From Flaccisagitta enflata (Eukaryota > Chaetognatha > Sagittoidea > Aphragmophora), in assembly GCA_965153355.1 (NCBI GenBank), contig OZ231126.1, positions 58,838,001 to 58,902,000 of the forward strand: a DNA stretch of 64,000 bases. Reading direction: 5' to 3'. Each line of letters opens with the position of its first letter. Positions within the stretch are counted from its first letter, which is position 1. Below, in pieces: positions 1-10,536 of the stretch. Under the pieces are notes generated by a model, which was not told where the DNA came from, made no database searches, and worked only from the letters and a program-made list of their open reading frames with translations. The position numbers and the translations under genes are program-made.

Positions 1-1504
1 ATATCAAGCTTTCTGTTCGACGAAAATTTTATTTCGATCGTTTCCATGTAACGCTCAAGCCGGCTCAAAATCATTTTAAAACGAGGTCTTAGGTTTAGCT
101 CTTTTATTTGTTGTCGTTTGATTCATTTCGGTGGGAAATTATGGGAAGTTGATTTTTTTTCCACTTTTTTGTTCGTCGCCGATTGGGGATTTGAGCTCAG
201 GTGGCTCTTCTTTGGTGCTTTTTTACCAGGTGATTCTAAGTTGTTATGTTTTCTGGCCGAGAAATTTCCTGTACCCTATTGGACAGTAGCTGGTTATCGT
301 TCGCTCATGTATGTTGAGAGGTGTTTAACTTGGTGGGTAAATTAGCTTGATAAAAATCAACGATGCGATTTTCTTTCGGCAAGAAAGGAATTTAAAAAAA
401 AATTAAGAAGGAACAAAAGAAACAAAAAAAGAACGCTTGAATGGAAAAAATATTAAGTAAGAAAGAAAAGAAGAAAAAGAAAGGAATAAAACAAATGGAA
501 CAAATGGAAGAAAAGAAAAGAAAAGAAAGACTTAAAAAAAAAGAAAGAAAACAAACAAGGCCAAGTTGACCAATAACGTGTATCTTGTAGATCGTCAAAC
601 GTTCGCTTTACCGACCAACAGACCAACGGACACAGCCAGTAAAAGAAGTGCGTTGGCGCACCTATACCTACCTAAAAGGAAAAGAATGAAAAGAGTATGA
701 AGAATAAAAAAAAAAAGAAAAACAAAGAGAAAAAAAAAAAAAGAAAAGAAAAAAAGAAAAGAAGAGAGATGAAGAAGAAGAAAGGAAGAAGAAGAAAGGA
801 AAGAAGGAAATGGAAGAATAGGAAGAAAAGAAAATGTGAAGAAAAAAAGAAAAAACAAAAAACGAAAGGATAGAACAGATAGAGAATGGGTGAGGAAAAA
901 ACGAAAGAACAAGTGACGCAGGGTCGCAATATTGTTGCGGACGGGTGGGCAGGGGCATCTAACCCTCATCCACACTCTAACTTCATTGACCATACACTAA
1001 CATACACAAAGTATCTAAAATGCTCGTTTCTCAACTTTTCAACTCGATCACCAGGGACCAATGGACAGGCCGACAGACCAGCGGACGGGCGGACGGACGA
1101 ACAGACAAAGCCTCTTATAGAATTGCGTGTCCGCAATTAAAGAAAAGGCCAAATAGGTCAATTGTGCGCCGTATGGATTGTCGAAGATAGTGCATTACCG
1201 ACCAATCGACTGATAAACCAACCAACAGCGTTGGCGCACATAAAAAGTGAATTGATAAAAAGTGTGTTGATGAGAAATGAATAAAAAGATGGACAATGAA
1301 GGAATGAACCAACAAAAGAATAAATTAACGAGGCTAAATGCACGGTAATCCAGTATGGACGGATAGGCAGGAGCAGTAACGCGAAAACAGCTCGCAGTTC
1401 AAAAATATTTTGGACCGACGGAGCGACCGCCCGATTGACCGACCAACCAATCGCGCACCAACTGACGGTTTTGGCGCTTTACTCAATAAAGGCGGAGAGC
1501 AATA
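1..1504. other. Intergenic, purine-rich stretch and repeat fragments
   Basis: No gene recognised. Positions 365-880 are strongly purine-biased (AAAGAA/GAAGAA type). Two short segments (about 600-665 and 1155-1240) share a CCGACCAAC...TTGGCGCAC pattern, suggesting another small dispersed repeat. One copy of the hairpin-ended family lies at 910-1140. Confidence 0.5.
910..1140 (+). repeat. Hairpin-ended short dispersed repeat, copy A (subfamily 2)
   Basis: Contains GCGGACGGGTGGGCAGGGGC, a GGAC/GACC-rich middle, AAAGCCTCTTATAG and the terminal hairpin AATTGC-GTGTCC-GCAATT. It shares its left part (CAAGTGACGCAGGGTC) with copy G. Confidence 0.75.
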
Positions 1505-1678
1505 ATGCGTGGTTTCATCGAATTTTCCGAGTTTCTGGTAGCAGCGCGTGTCTTCCGCGTCGCCATTGAAGACACCATTGCCACAACTGGCATAAATGTA
1601 GCTTCCTCCGACGTCTCTGGTGCTGCTAATGGGGTCACTGTAGCTGACTCTGGTGTCATTCTCAATCAGTCTGATTAA
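1505..1678 (+). other. 57-codon open frame with an EF-hand-like fragment
   Basis: ATG to TAA with balanced amino-acid composition, beginning MRGFIEFSEFLVAARVFR. GFIEFSEFL resembles the end of an EF-hand calcium-binding loop, but the loop aspartates are absent and nothing upstream continues it. It may be an exon remnant or chance. I do not claim a function. Confidence 0.15.
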
Positions 1679-1909
1679 GATTCCAGCACTAAAATGGGGC
1701 CGTTTATGGAATGAGGAGAAAAAGAGGACAAATTTTGACTTAACGGGAAAAAGTGATTCCCGTGTGAGGAGTCAACGAAGTGTCAAGTTCAGGCGACAAT
1801 GATTTCTTATTCAATTCAATATGACCATAAACCAAGTAATTGCTGTGAACTGAATAACCGAGTCCGACGCAATTAATAAAACAAGATTTGGGATGATGCT
1901 ACAGAAATC

Positions 1910-2057
1910 ATGACAGCATCTATATTGTACCGAATTCTTGCAACTGCAACTGCAAGGATGGCGTCAATGATTTCAAGAAAAAGACTCTTTGAAAATTTTC
2001 TGGAGTTGAAGAAAACTTCCAACGAAAAGATTGCCATAGCCGCATTGGACTCACTCG
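1910..2057 (+). CDS. Transib-like gene exon 1 (N-terminus)
   Basis: Three in-frame ATGs lie at 1910, 1958 and 1967, and an in-frame TAA lies upstream. The segment reads RKRLFENFLELKK...IAIAALDSL, the kind of short helical N-terminus seen in this protein family. It ends in phase 1 at a GTAAAA donor (2058). The reading frame would stop soon after if not spliced, so splicing is needed to continue. The start choice is uncertain. Confidence 0.55.
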
Positions 2058-2176
2058 GTAAAACCAAAAGATTCGTTATGAAACGATGACCGCGATCTAC
2101 ACGAATGCATCGCTGCATGACTAAGTAGCAATTAATTGATTATCAGGTTGTTCCTACGAGTTTCACCAACTTACAG

Positions 2177-2295
2177 ATGCTTCCCAAGACCAAATCCTCA
2201 ATATCATAAAGGTTCAGAAGAAAAATGCCATCCGGAAACGCAACGACGTGGGAAAGCGTCATGATTTCCTTAATTGCAGTTGGATGCAAACACTT
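2177..2295 (+). CDS. Transib-like gene exon 2
   Basis: Follows the acceptor CAACTTACAG. It opens in phase 1, giving an Asp codon across the junction with exon 1. The text includes DQILNIIKVQKKNAIRKRND and ends at a phase-0 GTATCG donor. The basic helix fits the N-terminal region of the family. Recognition is by phase and context rather than by a strong motif. Confidence 0.55.
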
Positions 2296-2562
2296 GTATC
2301 GGTATATTTCTCTTTTTCGTTGGGGGGGGGGGGGGGCTGATTGTGTCACTTTGAGAAAGTATCATCTATTAAGAGAGAGAGAGACAGACAGACAGACAGG
2401 GATGAGATACAGAAACACAGACAAACACAGACACAGAGAAAGACTGTTAAACGCACATACAGACAAAAACAGGACCGCACGCAGACGTCGAAGTTGGAAA
2501 ACTACAACCAGTTATATTTTGAGAAGCGCTCTAACGATAACATCAAATAAAAAAATTGCCAG

Positions 2563-2807
2563 TTTCCGATGCCAATTCCGAAAGACGACTTCATTCCCGC
2601 GTCTACTCCACCCCCTGGAAGAGGCAGGGCATTTGTTCCATTTGATGAAGCAGCAGCGTCCACACAGCGTCATCGTATCAGTTCCCTGGCGAGGGAAAAG
2701 GTTATCGGCGAGTTGCTTGGCGCTGCTCAGAAGCGGGCTGCAGACGACGGCGATACAGATTTGGCCTTTATTATCAAGCGTATGAGGATCAACCGTTGGG
2801 GTGACGG
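2563..2807 (+). CDS. Transib-like gene exon 3 (GRxRxxF segment)
   Basis: Opens in phase 0 after GCCAG and ends in phase 2 at a GTAAGA donor. It contains PPPGRGRAFVPFDEAAASTQ followed by a basic helical stretch, matching the conserved GRPxKxFxE...TKRR region that precedes the core in this family. The composition is clearly protein-like, unlike its repeat-rich surroundings. Confidence 0.7.
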
Positions 2808-3069
2808 GTAAGACTGATAGAAGATAGGTCAAATCACACAATATTAGTTATTTGCACACAACTTTATGAAGCGATGTCTGACGCCTGACGGTCAGTCAAT
2901 CTGTAACTTTACTTTTTCAGAGTTTAAAAGCGTGTTCTGTATAACTGCTCCAGCCTTCGCCGACCTACATAATGCCCCTGCCCACTCGCATGACTTCATG
3001 TGCCCACCCATGAACCTGCCAATTACCATAAGAAAAGATAATAAATCCGTGTTAGTGAATAGTCCTTAA

Positions 3070-3400
<331 letters not shown>

Positions 3401-4166
3401 ATTTATGTAGTTTGAGAATGATTTTGTGCGCATCTAAGGTTTTCAAGGTCAAGGCTGGACACCAGTGTTGGCCAAGATAATCCATCACCATTATTCGAAT
3501 AAGATAAAAGATAATCCAGCCCTTTTTGCAAAAAGATAAGATAAGATAAGATAAATCATCCTTTTTCCAAAGATGAAGATAAGATAAGATGATTATCTTT
3601 TATTCGTTTTTCGAATAACTTTTTCAAATAATTTAGAAATTCTTATTAATTGCATGAATGAAGGAATGAATGACCATCTCGAATGAATTTCTTTGTTGAA
3701 TAAATGACCGTTTTGAATAAATTTCTTTGTTGAATCAAAAAATGAATGATTGAATGAAGTTACTTATTAATGATTTAATGAAAGAATAAATGAATGATAT
3801 AAGGAATGAATAAATGAATGATTTTATGAATGATCCCGAGCAAAAAAGCATAGGCTGTTACACGACTCAGATGAAGATGAATTTGAACTGTTTTGTGTCT
3901 TTTATTAATTTGTGGGCAACCCATCGATATACAGACAGGGCTGGTTATATGCGTGTACACATCAAAAACATAAAATTTGAGTTAGAGGCAGACTGCTGGA
4001 CATTTATTGATGTACAATGGACAGCCTTAAAGTAAAAGTAAAATTTATTTCAGCAATGACAGTACAAGCGCACAAGTACATTTAAGGCATAGCTCGGGAT
4101 ATCTCAAGAAAGTGGTACAGAGACTACTTATTTCCATCGAGGTCCCATTTATACTCGTAAAAAGAT

Positions 4167-4357
4167 AACAAGGCCGGATACACGGCCATCAGTTGCGGAC
4201 GGGTGGGCAGGGGCGGAAATGTGCGTTTTCCCACTTTTCGACTCGATGGTTACGGACCGACGGACGGACGGACCGACCGACGGACGGACGGACGGACCGA
4301 CGGACGGACGGACGGACGGACAAAGCCTCTTATAGAGTTGCGTGTCCGCAACTAAAA
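4167..4357 (+). repeat. Hairpin-ended short dispersed repeat, copy B
   Basis: Begins AACAAGGCCGGATACAC, then TTGCGGACGGGTGGGCAGGG, a (GGAC)n core at 4256-4321, AAAGCCTCTTATAG and the hairpin AGTTGC-GTGTCC-GCAACT before TAAAAA. It is the most complete plus-strand copy and is nested inside the hAT-like element. Confidence 0.85.
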
Positions 4358-4574
4358 ACTTGTATGAATAAACTTGTACAGTAAACTTGAAAAGCTATAA
4401 ACTTCATGGTAAAAGGTTATCTAGAATGATCTAAAAATAAAAAGCCAATGACTTACTTGTATTGGCTAGGGAGGATTGCCTTGACATAGCATAAAATGTC
4501 TAGCTGAGCTGAGCCCGCTCAATATAAAAAAAGTGCCGATATGGATTTACAAGAACACACATAAAGGGGACATG

Positions 4575-4723
4575 GTGTCTCAATATTGTGGCGGATGGGC
4601 AGGCAGGGGTGACCAACTCCCATCCATACCCAACGCCCCACCCAACTCCCCGTCCCACACACGGATGGATGGACCGACAGACGAACAAAGCCTCTAAAAA
4701 AGTTGCGTGTCCGTAGCTAAAAA
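4575..4723 (+). repeat. Hairpin-ended short dispersed repeat, copy C (diverged)
   Basis: GTGGCGGATGGGCAGGCAGG, a Pro-codon-like CCAAC-rich middle, GGACCGACAGACGAACAAAG and a weakened hairpin end. It lies within the hAT-like element. Confidence 0.65.
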
Positions 4724-5467
4724 TTATCAAATTGAGGATTGAAGATGGCTGATTGGATATACAGCTGAAGCGGACTAGCAGTGAGGTCTTAAACATATTG
4801 GAGTGACAACGAAACATAATTGAAAAGACACGAAAAGAATTACAATAAAAAAATTGATGTATATCAGTCAAAATACAATAAAAAAATTGATGTATATCAG
4901 TCAAAATGGTGCACTATTAGTATGTGTTTTGCGTAATCTGAAAGTCTCGAAGTCACGAGGGGGAAAAAAGGGAATGCGTAAGCACATTGGGTCTGTCAAC
5001 CTGCCTGAAATGGCAATGATTTTATTTGTCATACTAATGATATCGCTGGCGAGTCAAATTAAACAGAAGAACACAATTATTCGAAGTTATTTGAATTTTT
5101 TTCGAATAAGATAATCATGAAAAATGAAAAGATAAGATGAAGATAAGATAATCATTCGAAAAGTCAAAATGAATGAAAGATAAGATGAAGATAATCAGTA
5201 ATTTTATTCGAATATCCGAAGATAACGAATAATGAATATCTTTTGGCCAACACTGCTGGACACACACCATTAAGCCACTTATAGTTGGGCAGTGGCGGTA
5301 ATGCGTGTTAGCAGGGTCAGAAAAGCGGGTGGACAAGGGCATTATGTTGGTAGCAAGAGGCTCAGTCGCGTTTCTTCAAACTCATTTTTCAGCTAAGCTT
5401 TTGCATAATCCAGAGTAGCATTGCGTGGTCTAAGTCCTCATCAAGAATTTTTGAAATCTTTTTGTAG

Positions 5468-5677
5468 ATTAATCAAAATACGAAAGGCGATCGAAGAGCC
5501 GCCGAAAGTTGTGACTCCTCTCTCACCGGACCGAGCGCTGGCCTTGTATAAGCAGATAAACCTTGGCCAGCGAGGATACATTTTGTTGTGGCAATATGCT
5601 GCAGCTGCTGGTGCGAAAATATTTCCGCATTATCCTGATCTTTTGGATTCCAAAAAAAGGACGTGGATCCCTATGAG
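5468..5677 (+). CDS. Transib-like gene exon 4 (LSPDRALALYKQ segment)
   Basis: Preceded by the pyrimidine-rich acceptor CTTTTTGTAG. Phase 2 to phase 2 makes it frame-consistent with both neighbours. It encodes LSPDRALALYKQINLGQRGY and later KIFPHYPDLLDSKK, the helical block preceding the catalytic domain in Transib-type proteins. The donor (AG|GTTGAT) is weak. It lies just downstream of the hAT-like insertion that fills most of intron 3. Confidence 0.8.
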
Positions 5678-5763
5678 GTTGATTTTAGTTGAATGACTAC
5701 TACAATCATAGATTTCCTGTTGAATCTTTATAAACAATTATTTTGAATGGCCTTTAAAAAATG

Positions 5764-5782
5764 TGTGTGTGTGTGTGTGTGT
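5764..5782. repeat. Short (GT)n tract
   Basis: A brief GT run in intron 4 of the Transib-like gene. The surrounding 5.7-6.3 kb is AT-rich with no recognised gene. Confidence 0.8.
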
Positions 5783-6306
5783 ATGTGCCAAGTAGGCTGC
5801 TTAGTGCGCAAGGTGGATCAATGGTTTACGTGACCAACAGACCGACCAATCAACGGACACGACCGGTACACTTTTTTTATTTTATAAGAGACAACCTTTT
5901 TTGAACTCAGTCTGGATTCTTTTAAATTTTTTGCTCTTTTGAGGCTCAATGTCTCTTAAATTGTTCTTAATTTTTCAATGCGTGAAAAAAGCAAAAAAGA
6001 GTATAGATACACCATTTGATGATATTCTATGTATCTTTAGTAAAAAGCTTGTACATTACTACAGAACATTGAATAACTTGCCTAATTTGATAGGCAAAAT
6101 AAAAAAAAGTAGTCTTTTCCAGAAAAAAACTACCAATTCCACTAAAAAATTAGAATAATTGTCATTTATTTTAATACAACTCTTTCGCTGTATTTCTCAA
6201 AAATTTCCAATATTGAATCTCAACCTGGGCATTCTCTTATTTTGTTCTTTAAATTTTGGCAAATCTCAGCCTCATGTCTCTTATAAAAAAGTCTCTTATA
6301 AAATAA

Positions 6307-6624
6307 AACAAGGCCAACACCTATAAGTCGCGTGCGAGACATAAATAACTTAAGATGACTTTAATTGACTCAAGATGACTTAAAATGACTCAAAACAACT
6401 TTAAATGACTTAAAAAGACGTAAAATGACTACTTTGACCTATTTGACTTAGAATGACTTAGAATGCCTTAGAATAACTTAGAGTGACTTAGAATGACTTA
6501 AAATGCCTTGGAATGACTAGAAATAACTTTAAGTATAATAAAAAAGTAAAGTGTGACGGACTGACGGACCGACGGACCAACGGACCGACAAAGCGGGTTG
6601 TAGAGTCACGTGCACGCGACTAAA
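6307..6624 (+). repeat. Hairpin-ended short dispersed repeat, copy D, expanded core
   Basis: Has the AACAAGGCC left end and the GTGCACGCGACTAAA right end. Its interior is enlarged by a degenerate AAAATGACTTA array (6350-6530), followed by GGACTGACGGACCGACGG. It lies in intron 4 of the Transib-like gene. Confidence 0.75.
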
Positions 6625-6718
6625 GAGTGTAGCAGATGTGCGTTAGCACCCCGGAAAAGCTGTATGAGAGATCAAGATGGATAAGAATGTACACTTTAAC
6701 TGGGCCTAAATGTTCCAG

Positions 6719-7209
6719 AGTCACCGACACGTCCGCTGAAGTCGGTCTTCAAGAGCTGTTGGATCATACCACGCATCGTCTTCTGATGAGAGAGGATGTA
6801 TTCGTGGACGAGGCTGATTTGAAGCACGCAGTAGAAGTTCAGGAAGATGTCGGCGTTGAAGGATGTCGGCGTTGAAGGGGATGGTGATTCAACAAGGGAT
6901 GGAGTGGTGGTTGAAGAAGAAGCAGGAGTGGTGGGTGTTGAAGGAGTGGGGCCGCGCAAAAGGAGAGTTTTGAAAGCAGAATTGCACTGGAAGTGGGGTG
7001 GGGATGGCGCGTCGGGCCAGAGCCGCTACAAATTGCCCTTCAAGGCCACAACACAGGGAGACCAGGATCACGAGGAAGAGGAGGAAGAAGAAGATGATGA
7101 GGAAGAAGGCGACGCCGAAGAGGAAACTGAGGACCCCAATGCCAAATCTGATGCTTCGGTTTGGGTTACTACGATGGTTCCCCTTGGGCTAAAAATTGCA
7201 CAAAGATGG
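6719..7209 (+). CDS. Transib-like gene exon 5 (first catalytic Asp), frameshifted by 16-bp duplication
   Basis: Begins in phase 2 after TGTTCCAG with VTDTSAEVGLQELLDHT and ends in phase 0 at GTAAGA. After an acidic variable stretch comes LHWKWGGDGASGQSRYK, the family segment carrying the first catalytic Asp (codon 7003-7005), usually written WGCDGSSGQ. Here Gly replaces the usual Cys. An acidic low-complexity insertion (E/D-rich, about 7070-7130) separates it from DASVWVTTMVPLGLK. Two identical 16-bp units at 6846-6861 and 6862-6877 shift the frame. With a single unit, the upstream and downstream parts would be in one frame. Confidence 0.8.
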
Positions 7210-7507
7210 GTAAGAGTAACACATAAACGCGGAATATGAGTGAGCAGGGTTAATAGTGAATAACGCTCATGAAATTTCTACTTAAGTTTGCTACTTAAAA
7301 GTAGATTTGTGTGGTAAGCATATGTAGTGCGCAAAGTTGCAAAGATAAAGTTGTATGTAGGATGTTGAATTTAGAATTCTATGCTGCATTTGCAAACCTT
7401 TTGTATAAGAAGTAGCGCCATAGGGAAATGTATCTATAATTCAAGAGATCTTTATCAGTATGTCAGCTTTCATTGGTTTTGGATTCAATACAAATTTTTT
7501 TTCAAAG

Positions 7508-7574
7508 GTTTGGTTGAACGAAAGCCCAGCCTCGCATTTGTACAACCGTCCCATAGTTTACAAGTTCCAAAAAG
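7508..7574 (+). CDS. Transib-like gene exon 6
   Basis: A 67-bp exon running from phase 0 to phase 1, after a TTTTTTTTCAAAG acceptor and before GTATGA. It encodes VWLNESPASHLYNRPIVYKF, which lines up with the family's VWxNPRPSSTRxCRPIxxxF segment just after the first catalytic Asp. The exon is too short to find without the family pattern. Confidence 0.8.
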
Positions 7575-7916
7575 GTATGAGTTATAGGTACTTTGTCCGT
7601 GACAGAATACCATTCCGATGCGAACTATGATTGGAGGCGGGTGGGTGTCGTCGTCGTTGTCGTCCACACTTTTAAATTGGGTTAACTTTTGAACGTCTTG
7701 ACCAATTTGCTTCATATTTGGAGGGAAGCTGTACTAGGGTAAGCCGCTCTGCAGCCTATGCGTATATTAAGATTGGGCCATCCTAACCGGCCCAACCAGC
7801 CTGCCAGCCAGAAAGTGAAAAATGTGCATAAATTTGGCATTTTTCAATCGATTTGGTTGAAACGTGCTATGTAGTGTTTAATGGAAGGACTGTCTGTCTG
7901 TCTGTCTTTCTGTCTG

Positions 7917-8850
7917 TCACTGTTTGACAACGCCGTTTGACAACACCATTAAATAAAGCCGTTTGACAAAGCTATTGGACAACGCCATTTGACAACGCCG
8001 TTTGACAACGCCATTTGACAACGCTGTTTGACAACGCCGTTTGACAATGCCGTTTGACAACGCCGTTTAGCAACGCCGTTTGACAACGCCGTTTTTGACA
8101 GACCGTTTCCCGACAAAGCCGCCGTTTGACCAAGCCGTTTGACAACGCCATTTGACAACATCAGTTTTGTCGCGCCTTTGACAACGCCGTTTGACAATGC
8201 CGTTGACAACGCCGTTTGACAACGCGCCGTTTGACAACGCCTTTGACAGCATATTTGTCATCGCCATTTGACAACGCCGTTGCACAACGCCGTTTGACAT
8301 CGCCATTTGACAGCGCCGTTTAACGTTGCCGTTAGACAGCGCCATTCGACAATGCCGTTTGACAGCGCCGTTTGACAATGCCGTTTGACAACGCCATTTG
8401 ACAACGCCGTTTGACAACGCCGTTTGACAACGCCGTTTGACAACGCCGTTTGACAACGCCGTTTGACAACGCCGTTTGACAACGCCGTTTGACAACGCCG
8501 TTTGACATTGCCGTTTGACAACGCCGTTTGACATTGCCGTTTGACAAAGCCGTTTGACAAAGCCGTTTTACAACGCCATTTGACAACGCCATTTGACAAC
8601 GCCATTTGACAACACCGTTTTACAACACCGTTTGACAACGCCATTTGACAACGCCGTTTGCGGCAACGCCGTTTGACAATGCTGTTTGGTATCGCCACAG
8701 CAACGCCGTTTGACATTGCCGTTTATTAACGCCGTTTTAACATCGCCGTTTTGACATCGCCGTTGACAACGCCGGTGACATCGCCATTTGACATCGCCGT
8801 TGACATCGCCGTTTGACAACGCCGTTTGACAACGCTGTTTGTTAACGCCG
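7917..8850. repeat. 13-bp satellite array (GTTTGACAACGCC)n
   Basis: About 70 tandem copies of a 13-bp unit with frequent CAACGCC/CATTGCC/CAAAGCC variants. Because 13 is not a multiple of 3, all minus-strand frames give 39-bp, 13-residue periodic peptides that mimic coding sequence. The array fills most of intron 6 of the Transib-like gene. Confidence 0.95.
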
Positions 8851-9016
8851 TTGGACCTCAGTCTTGGACCCATACTCTTTCAAGATTTTTTCTGTTCAAT
8901 GCTTGTAGATAAGCTTTAATAACTGAACTGAAAATTCGCTAGGATTTATAATCTAACCTTAAAAAGTATTGATCACATAAATCACATCCAATTTACAATT
9001 GGTTTGAATATGTCAG

Positions 9017-9093
9017 AAACCAAGGAGACGATCAGAAGCGAATTCAAGTCCGTTTTGGATCAGATCGCTCTTCTCCAACCCACCACTGGCCAG
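9017..9093 (+). CDS. Transib-like gene exon 7
   Basis: A 77-bp exon, phase 1 to phase 0, bounded by ATATGTCAG and GTAAGG. It encodes ETKETIRSEFKSVLDQIALL and corresponds to the helix between the two catalytic aspartates. It sits immediately after the 13-bp satellite array in the preceding intron. Confidence 0.7.
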
Positions 9094-9499
9094 GTAAGGA
9101 CATTAATAACGGTGAAGCTTCGTATTTTTAAGACATTTTCAGCAGCATAAGACATGGTCTTTGGAAATTTGCAATTTTCACTGCCACAGCCAGTTTTTCA
9201 CACGGTATAGAATTTAATAAAAAACTTGTATTTAAGTATCTAGAATATGAAGAAGTGAAGACTCACTAAGATTTTGCACAGAAATCTCGTAGGGATGACT
9301 AGAACTCTCTTAAAATAACAATATATGACAAAAACTAACTAATTGACTTACCAGTAATGGCGGCTGTCGCCGTGAGGAAAAAAGTCGTAAGCATTGGTCT
9401 CTTTTCACCAAGCTTTTATACATTAATCCTACTGAAATCTTTTTTTTCAATTAAATGAAATCAAACAATTGTATATATTGATTGCTGTGAAAATCAGAA

Positions 9500-10440
9500 A
9501 ATAGTCATAAAAAGCGTTAGATGATGTGGTGCCGTTGCCTATGTGAGTTTATGTGAGAATGTGAGTGGTTAAGGGCAGTGGCGAGAACCATTGACCTATG
9601 CTGTTTTTTGAGCCTCAAGGCTGGAATTAGGGCCTTGAGGCTGGGATTTGAGCCTTGGGGCTGGGATTTGAGCCTCAAGGCTGGGATTTGAGCCACGAGG
9701 CTGGAATTTGAGCCTCGAGGCCGGAATTTGAGCATCCAGGCTGGGATTTGAGAGGGCACTCAGGCTGGGATTTGAGCCTCAGGCTAGGATTTTTGGTCGG
9801 GGCTGAGATGGCCAGCCTTGAGGCAGCTGCCCGAGACTGAGTCAAATGAGCTAGATGGGCTAAAATGCTCCACAAAATCACTCAACAGACAATCAGCTAT
9901 GCTCACTGACATGCTTTCTTGTATTTATGCTCCCATTCATATATTTATCCATTAAATCAGAAAAAAAAAGACTTGAGCTAAATGAGCTAAGTGAAGCTAA
10001 AATACTTAAAACACCTCACAGATGAGCAGTTATGCTCACTGTTATGATTTTGGGCGACACGAGGGAGCCGATGACCTATCTTTCACATATGCAGAATTTC
10101 TCACTCAGTGCCACCCCAGCCTCAAGGCTCATGTCTCAGCCTCAAGACCCAATCCTAGCCTCCACGGCTCCAAATCCCAGTTTCGGGCTCGAATCCCAGC
10201 CTTGAGGCTCAAATTCAGCCTCAGGCTACGAGTCCAGCCTCGAAGCTCCGTCATTATAGGGCTCAATCCCCTTCAAAGCTCAAATCAGCCTCAAGGCTAA
10301 TTCCAGCCTTGAGGCTCAAATAAAAACAGCATAGGTCATCGGCTCCTTCGGGGCCGCTGCCCCTCTAACCACCTCACACCCACATAAACTCACATAAGGG
10401 CAACGGGTACCGCTGACCATCTAACGCTTTTGCGACTATT
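9500..10440. mobile_element. Foldback element 1 (GCCTCAAGGCTGG repeat arms)
   Basis: Long inverted arms. The left starts about 9500 with ATAGTCATAAAAAGCGTTAG, then a TATGTGAGTTTATGTGAG block, GACCTATGCTGTTTT and GAGCCTCAAGGCTGGGATTT repeats. The right arm is the reverse complement and ends CTAACGCTTTTGCGACTATT. The centre (9840-10080) is unique apart from an AGCTAAATGAGCTA...GATGAGCAG block that recurs at 10982-11045. No protein is encoded. The element lies in intron 7 of the Transib-like gene. Confidence 0.75.
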
Positions 10441-10536
10441 GTATCTGCTTTCTTAAACATGTATCAAAATATGTATTCCCGTATGTATACCCATTGCCCT
10501 GCTTTGCACAATTGTGAATTGGAGTAAGAGGAAGCA

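Larger units (their letters stand above)
3463..5255. mobile_element. Non-autonomous hAT-like element with 8-bp target-site duplication
   Basis: The ends are inverted: CAGTGTTGGCCAAGATAA at the left and the reverse complement of CAGTGTTGGCCAAAAGATA at the right. Both terminal 150 bp are rich in GATAAGATAA-type motifs. The perfect 8-bp direct repeat CTGGACAC flanks it at 3455-3462 and 5256-5263. CAGTG ends and 8-bp duplications are characteristic of the hAT superfamily. No transposase frame is visible inside, so it is non-autonomous. Two copies of the hairpin-ended repeat (4167-4357, 4575-4723) lie within it. Confidence 0.85.

Noticed and set aside
118-345. 75-codon plus-strand frame
   Set aside because: No recognisable motif and no splice or domain context, with AT-rich surroundings.
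8067-8716. Long minus-strand frames with a 13-residue SNGVVKRRCQTAL-type repeat
   Set aside because: They arise from the 13-bp satellite read in frames of three units. There is no start context, no domain and frequent unit decay.
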